Assembly (NCBI RefSeq): GCF_038630985.1
Contig: NZ_CP152049.1
Location: 6,401,501 to 6,465,500 of the forward strand
DNA: 64,000 nt
Reading direction: 5' to 3'
From: Paenibacillus sp. FSL H8-0548
GTDB lineage: Bacteria > Bacillota > Bacilli > Paenibacillales > Paenibacillaceae
In this document: positions 43,502 to 52,335 of the stretch, one piece after another
Numbering within the stretch: position 1 is the first letter of the stretch
How the letters are laid out: the number at the start of each line of letters is the position of its first letter
The notes under the pieces: model-generated
Seen by the model: only the letters and a program-made list of their open reading frames with translations
Told to the model about the DNA's origin: nothing
The model's database searches: none
Made by a program: the position numbers and the translations under genes

Positions 43502-44335
43502 TCAGGCCTTTATGCCCGTGAGTGTAATGCCCTCTACAAAATACTTCTGACCGATGAAAAATACGATGATGGCCGGAGCCAGCACGACGGTGGCCGCCGC
43601 CATCATGAGATGCCATTCCGCGGCATACATTCCTTTGAACTGCTGCAGTCCCAGTGCAAGCGTATACTTAGACTCGCTGTTCAAATATACAAGCGGGCCC
43701 AGGAAATCATTCCAAGATGCTAGAAAGGTGAAGAGACCGACAACAATCAGGGCGGGCTTAGTCAAAGGCATGATAATCGATATGAATATTCTCCAGTGGC
43801 TGGCTCCGTCCACGTACGCAGCCTCGTCCAGTTCGCGGGGGATGCTAAGATAAAACTGCCGCAATAAAAAAATATTAAACGCGCCGCCGCCGAACCAGGC
43901 TGGAGCAATGAGTGGAATGAACGTGTTGGTCAACCCCAGCTTGCTCCACCCGACAAAAGTCGGAATGAGCGTAACCGCATATGGCAGCATCATGCTGGAC
44001 AGAAGCAGGCCGAATATCAGATCCCTTCCTCTCCATTTCATACGCGCGAAGCTATAGGCACTTAAAGAGCAGGTGACGATAACGCCGATCATCGTAAACA
44101 ATACTATAATGGACGTGTTAACAAAATATTTGCCGAACGGCAGGATCGTCAGTGCTTCGCTGAAATTTGAGAGTCGAAACGGTTTCGGAATCCAAACAGG
44201 CGGCATCTCGAAGATTTGGCCCATATCCATCAAGGAACTGCGGACGAGCCAAATTAGTGGCAGCAGGCTAAATGTACCGCCTGCCAGAAGCACAAGATAT
44301 ACCAGGCCGTTCTCGATCCATCCTTTCCTTCTCAT
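43502..44335 (-). CDS. CUT1 sugar ABC transporter permease (MalG-type)
   Basis: 277 residues from the ATG at 44335-44333, preceded by AAGGAGATGG. The frame is open 30 codons further upstream inside the partner gene, which is rejected. Six membrane segments; EAA loop DEAAYVDGASHWRIFISIIM. It overlaps the stop of its partner permease by four bases and is followed after 24 bases by the GH172 gene. Confidence 0.93.
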   Translation of the reverse strand: MRRKGWIENGLVYLVLLAGGTFSLLPLIWLVRSSLMDMGQIFEMPPVWIPKPFRLSNFSEALTILPFGKYFVNTSIIVLFTMIGVIVTCSLSAYSFARMKWRGRDLIFGLLLSSMMLPYAVTLIPTFVGWSKLGLTNTFIPLIAPAWFGGGAFNIFLLRQFYLSIPRELDEAAYVDGASHWRIFISIIMPLTKPALIVVGLFTFLASWNDFLGPLVYLNSESKYTLALGLQQFKGMYAAEWHLMMAAATVVLAPAIIVFFIGQKYFVEGITLTGIKA

Positions 44336-45234
44336 CGCGATCCATCTCCTTCGTAATACACCCATTTTCTCGACGTTTTGAAAACGATAAATGTCAGCGC
44401 CATGATAATGATGAACAACACCCACGCTATAGCGCTGGCGCTTCCCATTCGCGAGAATTGAAATGCCTCCCGGTAAAGATAGAAGACATAGAACAGACTT
44501 GCATTATTAGGCCCGCCATTCGTCATGACATGCGCCTGCGCAAATATTTGGAAGCCGTTGATAATGCCGATAATTAGATTGAAAAATATGGTTGGCGTCA
44601 TCATTGGCACCGTAATAGCCCATAATTTATCGAACCGAGAGCCTCCGTCTATTTCGATTGCCTCGTACAAAGAGCGTGGAATATCCTGTAGGCCCGCGAG
44701 GAAAATGATCATCGTCCCCCCTGTCGTCCACAGATTCATCATGGCCAAAGATGGAACGACCGACTTCTCACCAAATATCCATTGACTGCCTGGGAAGCCA
44801 AGAGCACCAAGCAACTCGTTCGCAAGGCCGAGATCTGGATTCAGCAACCATAACCAAATGAATGAAATGGCGATAATTGGTACGATGGAAGGCAGATAAA
44901 AGATAGTACGGAAAATCGCTTTTCCCTTAACATCCCGATTGAGTAAAAGCGCCAGCAGAAAGGAATAAATGATGCCGCTCGGAACGCTGAGAATGACAAA
45001 ATAAACCGTGACTCTGAGAGATTTATAGAAATATTGGTCTTCACCGCTGAATATTCTCGTATAATTATCAAGTCCGACGAAAGTCGGTACGTTAGATCCT
45101 GAATAGTCGGTAAAGCTCATGTACAAGCTGTAAAGCATGGGGCCCAGAGTAAAAATGAGCAAGCCCAAAATCGCAGGCAGCGCGAACAAGATACCATTCC
45201 ATTCATTTTTGAATGATACACGTTTTTGTTTCAT
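44332..45234 (-). CDS. CUT1 sugar ABC transporter permease (MalF-type)
   Basis: About 300 residues from the ATG at 45234-45232, which has GTGGAG six bases upstream. An ATG ten codons earlier, with GAGAGG upstream, is a fair alternative. Six membrane segments; EAA loop LYEAIEIDGGSRFDKLWAIT. Partner of the permease at 43502-44335 and of the binding protein at 45350-46765. Confidence 0.92.
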   Translation of the reverse strand: MKQKRVSFKNEWNGILFALPAILGLLIFTLGPMLYSLYMSFTDYSGSNVPTFVGLDNYTRIFSGEDQYFYKSLRVTVYFVILSVPSGIIYSFLLALLLNRDVKGKAIFRTIFYLPSIVPIIAISFIWLWLLNPDLGLANELLGALGFPGSQWIFGEKSVVPSLAMMNLWTTGGTMIIFLAGLQDIPRSLYEAIEIDGGSRFDKLWAITVPMMTPTIFFNLIIGIINGFQIFAQAHVMTNGGPNNASLFYVFYLYREAFQFSRMGSASAIAWVLFIIIMALTFIVFKTSRKWVYYEGDGSR

Positions 45235-45349
45235 GGATTTCTCCACACGGGAAGTGATGACTTCCATAAGCAAGATTCCTCTCCGTCGAACCATTGCGGA
45301 AGGCGCCCCGCCCCAGCTTTATACGGAGCCTCCTTCCGCCGATCGTTCG

Positions 45350-46765
45350 TTATTTCAAATACGTCCCTTGTACCAGAGGTTTGATTCTCTCTTCTGCTTC
45401 TTTCAGCGCTTCTTCGGCTGATTTAGTGCCAAGCCATACCTGATCCAATGAGGCTGCTACTGCAGCATCGATTTCCACAAAATTTTTCACGTTGTTTTCA
45501 GGTGCCGGCTCCGCATGCTCGAACGTTGAACGCATGACCGCATCCTGGAAACCAATTGGTCTTCCTGACAGCTCCTCATTCGCCCAGCTGTCGATCAATT
45601 GCGGATCTTCATACCATTTCGTCAATTGCGGCATCCATAGACCCTGGTGCATCTCAAGTACGTTGTTCGGGTCGGTAAGAAACTTAGAGAATTCCCATGC
45701 CTCCTTTGGATGCTTCGAGCTCTTGAAGATAATGAGTGATCCGCCGAGGAAAAACGATTTGTATTCTTTCAAAATTGGCAGTACGCCGACTCCCCAGTTA
45801 ATATTCGCTTTGCTGAGGTCCAGGTGGTTCCAGCTCCCGTCGATGACCATGGCCACCTTCTTCGATTGCAGGGCTGTTGCCGGTGCCGGGATGCTGCTGG
45901 CTTGGACCGGTGAAGGAGCAACATGATGCACATTGATAAGATCAGCGATCTTTTGTATCGCTTCGGCTGCCTCCGGTTTGGCAAGTCCAAGCTCCTTGCC
46001 GTCGTCAGTCAAGTAGTCACCTCCGTTGGAGAGGACTAGCGGCATATAAGAGATCCAGCTCAAGCTAAACTTCACACCGTATTGCTTAATATTTTTAGGA
46101 TCGAAGCCTGCTTCATCCGGATGCTTCCCATTGCGGTCAAGCGTAAGCTTCTTAGCCGTTTCAACGAATTCATCCCAAGTCCAGGCTTCCGAGGCTTTAG
46201 TAGGCGGAACCTCCACACCGGCGTCCTGGAACATGTCGGCATTATACATCAAGCTGGGAACGACGGCAGCCTGATAAGGCCCGGCACTCTTGTCTGTATC
46301 CCAGTTCCACCAGCCATACTCCAAATAATCCTCTTTCTTAATAGACGGATCTTCCTTAATCAAGTCGAAGAAGTTGTAAATCAAATCTTCCTCGCCCATT
46401 TTCAGCTTCCACGCGGCGGAATAGCTTAGGTCAGGCGCCTCGTTGCCTGCGATCATTGCGTTCAGCTTCTGCAAAAAATCGGTACCAGTTATATGGACGG
46501 GCTCAATCGTTATATTCTTATGGATTCCTTCAAATGCTTTGATTGCATCCTCCACAGCTTTTTTCTCCTGCGGGCTTCCCCAAAACGTGAATTTCAGCTT
46601 CACCTGCTCATTAGTACCAGAGGACTTATCTTTAGTTGAATTACCGTTCACTGCGGTATTTTTCGACTGGCCGCTATCGTTATTTCCATTTGCGCAAGCG
46701 GTTACAATCATCATGACGGCTAGGAATACAAACAATATCGTTTTCGTACCCGATCGTTTTCTCAT
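45350..46765 (-). CDS. Sugar ABC transporter solute-binding lipoprotein (GH172 locus)
   Basis: 471 residues. The lipoprotein signal ends in MMIVTAC (Cys24), followed by an Asn/Ser/Lys linker, then the family 1 fold: KFTFWGSPQEKKAVEDAIKA, GNEAPDLSYSAAWK, YNADMFQDAGVEVPP, AWEFSKFLTDPNN. TGGGGGAATAAC precedes the ATG. It delivers an oligosaccharide to the permeases that follow. A weak cre-like word lies 22 bases before the start. Confidence 0.92.
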   Translation of the reverse strand: MRKRSGTKTILFVFLAVMMIVTACANGNNDSGQSKNTAVNGNSTKDKSSGTNEQVKLKFTFWGSPQEKKAVEDAIKAFEGIHKNITIEPVHITGTDFLQKLNAMIAGNEAPDLSYSAAWKLKMGEEDLIYNFFDLIKEDPSIKKEDYLEYGWWNWDTDKSAGPYQAAVVPSLMYNADMFQDAGVEVPPTKASEAWTWDEFVETAKKLTLDRNGKHPDEAGFDPKNIKQYGVKFSLSWISYMPLVLSNGGDYLTDDGKELGLAKPEAAEAIQKIADLINVHHVAPSPVQASSIPAPATALQSKKVAMVIDGSWNHLDLSKANINWGVGVLPILKEYKSFFLGGSLIIFKSSKHPKEAWEFSKFLTDPNNVLEMHQGLWMPQLTKWYEDPQLIDSWANEELSGRPIGFQDAVMRSTFEHAEPAPENNVKNFVEIDAAVAASLDQVWLGTKSAEEALKEAEERIKPLVQGTYLK

Positions 46766-46787
46766 TTTGTTATTCCCCCAGTTTAGA

Positions 46788-46801
46788 ATGTAAGCGCTGC
46801 A
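46788..46801 (+). promoter_or_regulatory. Weak cre-like word upstream of the binding-protein gene
   Basis: The plus strand from 46789 reads TGTAAGCGCTGCAG, sharing the TGTAAGCGCT core of the site at 373-386 but deviating in the second half. CcpA binding is uncertain. Confidence 0.3.
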
Positions 46802-46920
46802 GTCGCTTATCCCTATTGTAAGACGGCCCCAAGTAAAAACCTATTGCACAAATCTTCGTATTACGGACGATTTTACGGTCAATCCGTTTACATAGCGTTT
46901 TGCAGTCGCATAACGAGGAA

Positions 46921-46957
46921 ACACCTTTCCGGCCGTATATCGGCCTCAGAAAGGTGT
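46921..46957 (-). terminator. Hairpin terminator after the kinase gene
   Basis: ACACCTTTC (46921-46929) and GAAAGGTGT (46949-46957) form the outer stem, with GGCCG/CGGCC inside. On the minus strand it ends in TTTCC. It lies 10 bases after the kinase stop and separates the two-component pair from the transporter genes. Confidence 0.65.
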
Positions 46958-46966
46958 CTGTAAGGT

Positions 46967-48757
46967 TCATTCATCCTGCTTTCGGAAAGGGATGATCATG
47001 TTGACGCGCGTGCCTAATCCCAGCTCCGATTCTATTTCAATCCCGTACTTATTGCCGTATAGCAGCTTAATCCTTTTGTCTACATTCTGTATGCCGACAC
47101 GATTAGAAGCCCCCGTCAGCAGCTTTTTTAATCGCTCCGGCTCAAACCCGCGCCCGTTATCCTCTACGCAGAACCGGATGTCATCTTCCTGACGCCTCCC
47201 ATAAACGGTAATAAGTCCACCAATCTCCATATCGCGGAATCCGTGAATAATCGCATTCTCAACGAGAGGCTGAAGGAATAGCTTCGGCACATAGGCTACC
47301 AACAACTCAGACTGAATATCGAAGTCGACGCGGAGCTGCTGGTCAAACCTGTTTTTCATGATCGCGATATAATCCTGCAGCCAGCTTACGTCGTCTTTTA
47401 GAAGCGTAGTATCCTTTCGATTATCCGATGTGTAATGCAACATCCGAGACAGGCTGATCAGCATTTCACTCATCTTCTCCTTCTGGCCATATTCGGCCAT
47501 CCAGTTGATGATATTCAGCGTGTTATATAAAAAATGAGGGTTCAGCTGAATGTTAAGTGCTAAAATTTCCGTTTCCTTCTCGCGCAGTTTGACGATGTAG
47601 TTTTCGTCGATGAGCTGCTTTACCTTCTCGTTCATGCTGTTAAATTTAGTGAGCACATGGCCAAGCTCGTCCCTGCCTTCCACATGGATCTTCGCGTTGA
47701 AATCCCCGCCGCCAACCCTTTTAATTGCAAGCAGCAGCTTATTGATAGGTGAAGATATTTTAGTTGAAATCAGGTAGGCGAATAAAAGTGAAAGCCCGAG
47801 GAGCGTGGCTCCGAGCGTTACCATAAAAAACTGAATTGTATGCAAGATATCATTTGTAAGCACGGAAGGTGGTATCAGCACGATCGATGTCCAGTTCGTC
47901 ACCGCGGAAACGGCAAAGCAAGCAACCATACGCTGACCCCCGACCTCTACAAAAGCCGTCCCGCTTCCCCGATTGCGTGCCTCTTTCATCCAAGGAGACC
48001 CTTCCGTAAGCGCTAGCATTGAATTGTCTTGATGGGAGACGATCGTTCCATCTTCACTTACGACAAGAAAGAGTGCGCCATCTATCGGAATGCTGTTTTT
48101 AAATATATCGGTGTATATATTATCCTTAAAGTTCATCACGAGAATAGGCTTCTCTGAACCGTTTTGCGTTCGGACCACGACATCGTTTTTTACACAGGAA
48201 GGATTCAACTCCCTCACACCCGAGAATAAATAGCGGTAATCAATGTCAGCGTCGGCAAGCTCGGAGAGATGATACATTTGGGAATAGTCGTAGGTTGGCA
48301 CCCATGCGATCCTCCCCTTCTCGGCAGTCGCTCGGTCAAATAGGCTGGATTCGTAAAAGTTACCGGGCGGATAGGTATTCTTCGATTTGCTTCCGTATAC
48401 GAAGGCACGGGTCACCAATTCGACCGAGTAGAGGTCGTTCGACTGTGCGAAGTAACGATTCAGAATACCCGTTACCCGATCATCCGTCAGGAGCAACTGC
48501 ATCTCGTCGGAAGGCCCCTTGCCGTCAAAAATCTGAAATAGATCGCATTCCACCATGAGAGAAAGGCTATTGTCTTGAACAATGCTTATCCGCTCATCGA
48601 TGATCTGATTGTTCTTTTTCACAATTTCGAGCACATTGCTGCGGGCAAGATCCAGCATAATCTCTTTGCTAGTATAATAATAGCCCGCACTCAATATGGC
48701 CAAGGGAAGCGTAATGAGCACGATATAGGAAAGAATTAGTTTGTTTTTGAGTCTCAT
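46967..48757 (-). CDS. YesM-type membrane sensor histidine kinase
   Basis: 596 residues: N-terminal membrane segment (LILSYIVLITLPLAILSAGY), Cache-like extracytoplasmic sensor, second membrane segment (FFMVTLGATLLGLSLLFAYL), HAMP, ALNIQLNPHFLYNTLN with the acceptor His, VENAIIHGF and VEDNGRGFEP. Here the regulator gene precedes the kinase gene, the reverse of the other three pairs in the window. The pair is separated from the transporter genes it probably controls by a terminator and about 200 bases. Confidence 0.94.
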   Translation of the reverse strand: MRLKNKLILSYIVLITLPLAILSAGYYYTSKEIMLDLARSNVLEIVKKNNQIIDERISIVQDNSLSLMVECDLFQIFDGKGPSDEMQLLLTDDRVTGILNRYFAQSNDLYSVELVTRAFVYGSKSKNTYPPGNFYESSLFDRATAEKGRIAWVPTYDYSQMYHLSELADADIDYRYLFSGVRELNPSCVKNDVVVRTQNGSEKPILVMNFKDNIYTDIFKNSIPIDGALFLVVSEDGTIVSHQDNSMLALTEGSPWMKEARNRGSGTAFVEVGGQRMVACFAVSAVTNWTSIVLIPPSVLTNDILHTIQFFMVTLGATLLGLSLLFAYLISTKISSPINKLLLAIKRVGGGDFNAKIHVEGRDELGHVLTKFNSMNEKVKQLIDENYIVKLREKETEILALNIQLNPHFLYNTLNIINWMAEYGQKEKMSEMLISLSRMLHYTSDNRKDTTLLKDDVSWLQDYIAIMKNRFDQQLRVDFDIQSELLVAYVPKLFLQPLVENAIIHGFRDMEIGGLITVYGRRQEDDIRFCVEDNGRGFEPERLKKLLTGASNRVGIQNVDKRIKLLYGNKYGIEIESELGLGTRVNMIIPFRKQDE

Positions 48758-48765
48758 ATTCTCAC

Positions 48766-50382
48766 CTACAGGACGATGTTTTTCCGAAATTCTTCCGGAG
48801 TGAAGCCAGTCTCTCGTTTGAACATCCGTGTAAAATATCCGGCATCTCGAAACCCCACGCTAAGCGCTATCTCCGAAACCTTTTTTTCACCATCATACAG
48901 CAGCTCCTTGGCCTTATCTATCCTCAGCCGAAGCAAATATTCAGTGAATGTCATGGATGTATGGGCCTTGAAAAAGCTGCTGAAGTAAGCGGGGCTGAAA
49001 AAAAACTTTTTAGCGACAACTTCAAGGGAAAGATCCTGCATGTAACGCTCATTGAGATGCGCCATGCACTTCTCAATGATTTGCTGATTCTTGTTGTTCT
49101 TTCGCTTTTCCATACCATCGATAATCCTGTGAATATAATGGCGCGCCTTCTCCTTAATATCTAGAAGCGTCTTACAAGCGGGAATTTGGAACTCCATCTC
49201 CGCGATTAAGTTCGTAACATCCTCATTCCGAAGGAACGCAGCATTTGCTTTCATAAGATCGAGCAATACGTATAAAATACTCTCCTTCAAGTGAACGGGA
49301 GAAGGAAAATCGTCGTGAAGCATCCGGTCGATTATCGTATCAAGCGCAAGGATAGTCTGCTCCATATTAGACTGATTCAAGGCGGTGGAAATGTCCGTTT
49401 CAATAGGAAATATTTTTAAGGCTGGCTTATAGGGGTTGTAAGCGATTTCATTATGAAAAATAAGATTTCCATTTCCGCAGTAAAACATATATTCGATCGC
49501 ATTACGGGCCTGTTCGAAAGAAAGACGGGCGTTTCGGTAAAGATTAGTGACATGCCCGCCTACACCGATGGATACAGTGAGACCGAATTCGATTCGAATT
49601 TGTTCGATGAATGCGGATAACCGTTCGACGTCTCGCTTCATTAACCATTCCAACGGATTATTGTGAGCGATCACAGAAACCAATATCGTTTCAGATCCAT
49701 CCAGATAGAACAAAATAGAAGACCCCATTGATTGAAGGGCTTGATGCATCCAGACTTTAAAACTCGTTTTCACTTCATTAAAATCCACGGGGGAATAAGC
49801 TTGTCCAACTTCTTGTATGTCTAATTTAGCAAGCACAACGAATCCAGCATACCCAAGGGGAAATGAATTTTCTATTTCATGAAGCTCTTCTTCGCCGGCC
49901 GCCGACTGCATCCAACGATTAAGCAAATGCTGCTCGTACACAGGCATGGTCGAATCTAGCTTTTGTTTTAGATTCTCCTCATATCGACGGAACTCGTAGT
50001 CCTTCTCGAACGCGGCATCAAGTTTCGCTAGCATGTCTACCATAACTTTTTGCTCCAACGGTTTCAATAGATAGTCAAAAGCTCCTAACTTAATCGCTTG
50101 CCTAGCATAATCAAAATTACCGTAGACGCTCAGAATGACCACCTTTATGGACTCCATCCGTGTTCCCAAGTTCTCGATCAGCTCGAGCCCGTCTATTTTA
50201 GGCATCCGAATATCCGTTAGCAAGATATCTATACGGTTGGCATCTATGATCCGAAGCGCCTCTTCCCCATCCTTGGCTACGAAGACTCGGTAATCCGGAC
50301 GCAGCGTCTTGATCATATCGGTGATGCCTCGTCTGTGAAGCGGTTCATCGTCAGCAACAAGAACATTGTACATCTCAGTCAT
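48766..50382 (-). CDS. YesN-type response regulator (REC plus AraC helix-turn-helix)
   Basis: 538 residues from the ATG at 50382-50380 (AGAGGAA upstream); an upstream in-frame start adds 11 residues before the receiver fold and is not preferred. Receiver domain: DILLTDIRMP (Asp57) and LLKPLEQ. C-terminal AraC pair: SPAYFSSFFKAHTSMTFTEY, then KVSEIALSVGFRDAGYFTRM. First gene of the GH172 locus, eight bases before its kinase gene. Confidence 0.95.
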   Translation of the reverse strand: MTEMYNVLVADDEPLHRRGITDMIKTLRPDYRVFVAKDGEEALRIIDANRIDILLTDIRMPKIDGLELIENLGTRMESIKVVILSVYGNFDYARQAIKLGAFDYLLKPLEQKVMVDMLAKLDAAFEKDYEFRRYEENLKQKLDSTMPVYEQHLLNRWMQSAAGEEELHEIENSFPLGYAGFVVLAKLDIQEVGQAYSPVDFNEVKTSFKVWMHQALQSMGSSILFYLDGSETILVSVIAHNNPLEWLMKRDVERLSAFIEQIRIEFGLTVSIGVGGHVTNLYRNARLSFEQARNAIEYMFYCGNGNLIFHNEIAYNPYKPALKIFPIETDISTALNQSNMEQTILALDTIIDRMLHDDFPSPVHLKESILYVLLDLMKANAAFLRNEDVTNLIAEMEFQIPACKTLLDIKEKARHYIHRIIDGMEKRKNNKNQQIIEKCMAHLNERYMQDLSLEVVAKKFFFSPAYFSSFFKAHTSMTFTEYLLRLRIDKAKELLYDGEKKVSEIALSVGFRDAGYFTRMFKRETGFTPEEFRKNIVL

Positions 50383-50489
50383 CCCCATTCCTCTGGTTAT
50401 AACATTTTTCCTCATTATAACATGATGGCTACATTCGAATTCGCAAGATGAATGATCTTGCCTACATCACATCTCCAAAAAGAAAGGTA

Positions 50490-50523
50490 CCCTTAACTAC
50501 CTCTTTTGACAGGTAGTTAAGGG
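50490..50523. terminator. Long-stem terminator after the ROK kinase gene
   Basis: CCCTTAACTACCT (50490-50502) and AGGTAGTTAAGGG (50511-50523) form a perfect 13-bp stem with an eight-base loop. On the minus strand TACCTTTCTTTTTGG follows; on the plus strand CTCTTTT. Confidence 0.8.
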
Positions 50524-50537
50524 CTCTTTTGATATCA

Positions 50538-51416
50538 TTAATTATTCGTGTGTGCTTCTAATCCCAATGCCAGAGCGCCGCATAAACCTGCATTATCTCT
50601 CAGTCCGGGCGGCACGATGTAACTTTCGATCTCAGCAGTTAACTCGGCCAATTGGATATAGCGATTCAAATTGTGCTGAACTTCGGCGCGTATCATCGGG
50701 TACAAATGCTCCTGATGCATGACCCCGCCGCCCAATATAATCTTCTTGGGAGCCAGCGTCAATACGGTATTCGTGACAGCTTGGCCGATATAGAATGCTT
50801 CGATTTTCCATGCAGGATGATCGGTCGGCAGCTCACTGCCCTTCAATCCCCATCTGCGTTCGATAGATGGACCTGCTGCCATTCCTTCCAGGCAGTCTCC
50901 GTGATAGGGACAGCTTCCCTCGAAGCCGTCATCCGGATGGCGCCTGATCAGCACATGCCCGCCTTCAGGATGCATAAGTCCATGAATGAGCTTTCCTTCT
51001 GCGACCACGCCTAAACCTACACCCGTTCCGATCGTATAGTAAACGCAGCTATCCAGCCCTTTCGCACTTCCCCAAGTCGCTTCGGCCAACGCCGCCGCAT
51101 TAACATCCGTATCCCAGCCGAATGGCAAATCGAATTCCCGCTTTAATGTGCCCAAGAAGTCATAATTCGACCAGCCTGGCTTCGGAGTGGACGTCACGTA
51201 ACCATACAAAGGATTGGAAGTATCAATATTAATAGGTCCAAACGTCCCTATGCCTATGGCACTGACTCGTTTGTCCTGAAAATAACTAATGATCTTTTCC
51301 AGTGTCTGATCCGGCGCTTCAGTCGGAAAACTAACTCGGTCTTCAATAACACCACGTTCATTCCCTATGCCGCAAACGACTTTTGTTCCTCCTGCTTCAA
51401 TTGCCCCTACGTACAT
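50538..51416 (-). CDS. ROK-family sugar kinase, fructokinase-like
   Basis: 292 residues from the ATG at 51416-51414 (AAAGGAGATG upstream). The ATP-binding site is GAIEAGGTKVVCGI, a second phosphate motif is TIGTGVGLGV, and the catalytic base is Asp103 in WDTDVNAAALAE. The ROK zinc site is formed by His154, Cys169, His172 and Cys175 (H-x14-CPYHGDC). This short, zinc-binding form with GTFGPI is typical of bacterial fructokinases (ScrK/GmuE-like), phosphorylating fructose or a similar ketose at O6. It is the last gene of its unit, after the epimerase-like gene, which fits a ketose pathway. Confidence 0.87.
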   Translation of the reverse strand: MYVGAIEAGGTKVVCGIGNERGVIEDRVSFPTEAPDQTLEKIISYFQDKRVSAIGIGTFGPINIDTSNPLYGYVTSTPKPGWSNYDFLGTLKREFDLPFGWDTDVNAAALAEATWGSAKGLDSCVYYTIGTGVGLGVVAEGKLIHGLMHPEGGHVLIRRHPDDGFEGSCPYHGDCLEGMAAGPSIERRWGLKGSELPTDHPAWKIEAFYIGQAVTNTVLTLAPKKIILGGGVMHQEHLYPMIRAEVQHNLNRYIQLAELTAEIESYIVPPGLRDNAGLCGALALGLEAHTNN

Positions 51417-51478
51417 GGCAAGCATCTCCTTTACTTCTTCGTTCTCTTCATCACTTTCGTTCTGATGGCATTCACGAG

Positions 51479-52321
51479 TTAGTCTGGGAAAAAGCGATTA
51501 CGCATGTCACCCAAAAACCGAACTCCGTCCTCGGTCAAGCTCTTATTGTCCGGAGCCAACTGCCGCCAAACGTAACCTCCCCTTGATTCCACAACGCATT
51601 CTAGCGATGCGTATCCGTCATAACGAATATCCCTCAAAGCTTCATAAATTCCCTCCCAATCCGTATGCCCGGTTCCTGGAACCCCCCAATCGTTCTCGTT
51701 GAGGTGGATATGACCGAGCGCATTTCCCGCCTGCAGAATCGCAGCCTTCATCTGCTTCTCTTCGATATTCATATGATACGTATCGAGATGCACCTTGACG
51801 TTCGGCTCACCAATCATCGCCATAAGCGACAATGCTTGCTCACATGTATTCAAGACGAATGTTTCATACCGGTTGATCGGTTCGAGTCCAATCGTTACCC
51901 CTAACATGCCGGCATATTGCGCAACTTCTTTTAGACCATCGGCAACGATCCGCAGTAGTTCCTCCGATGGCCGGTCCGGGTGCATTTTCATGTGCAGCGC
52001 ATAGATGACTCCTCCGAAAAAGGTTGCTCCCATTTCACTTGACAGGCGAACGCACTCCTTCAAATATCCTATGCCCGACTCGCGAATACAGGGATCCCCG
52101 CTTGTAATATCATGTGCAGGATTTATTATTAAAGCGGAAGTGACCGACTCGAGACAGGAATCCCTCAGCTTCTTGCGCGTCGCCTCTGTATCGATTCCCT
52201 CGTGTTTCGTTAAAGGTATCTCAATAAAGTCGAGTCCCAGCTTCTTCACCTCATCAATGACAAACAAAGCGGAATTGTTCCATTGTCCGCACCATGCAGA
52301 TGCGTGCATACCCAATTTCAT
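51479..52321 (-). CDS. Sugar phosphate isomerase/epimerase-family TIM barrel, D-psicose/tagatose 3-epimerase-like
   Basis: 280 residues from the ATG at 52321-52319 (GGGAG eight bases upstream). Metal ligands of the ketose 3-epimerase group are all present: GLEPINRYE (Glu147), VHLDTYHMN (Asp180), GHIHLNEND (His206) and YASLECV (Glu241). These Mn- or Co-dependent enzymes swap configuration at C3 of ketohexoses. Placed between a response regulator and a fructokinase-like gene, it may convert an unusual ketose to one the kinase can use. Other isomerases of the superfamily remain possible. Confidence 0.8.
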   Translation of the reverse strand: MKLGMHASAWCGQWNNSALFVIDEVKKLGLDFIEIPLTKHEGIDTEATRKKLRDSCLESVTSALIINPAHDITSGDPCIRESGIGYLKECVRLSSEMGATFFGGVIYALHMKMHPDRPSEELLRIVADGLKEVAQYAGMLGVTIGLEPINRYETFVLNTCEQALSLMAMIGEPNVKVHLDTYHMNIEEKQMKAAILQAGNALGHIHLNENDWGVPGTGHTDWEGIYEALRDIRYDGYASLECVVESRGGYVWRQLAPDNKSLTEDGVRFLGDMRNRFFPD

Positions 52322-52335
52322 TCTCATCACTCCCG

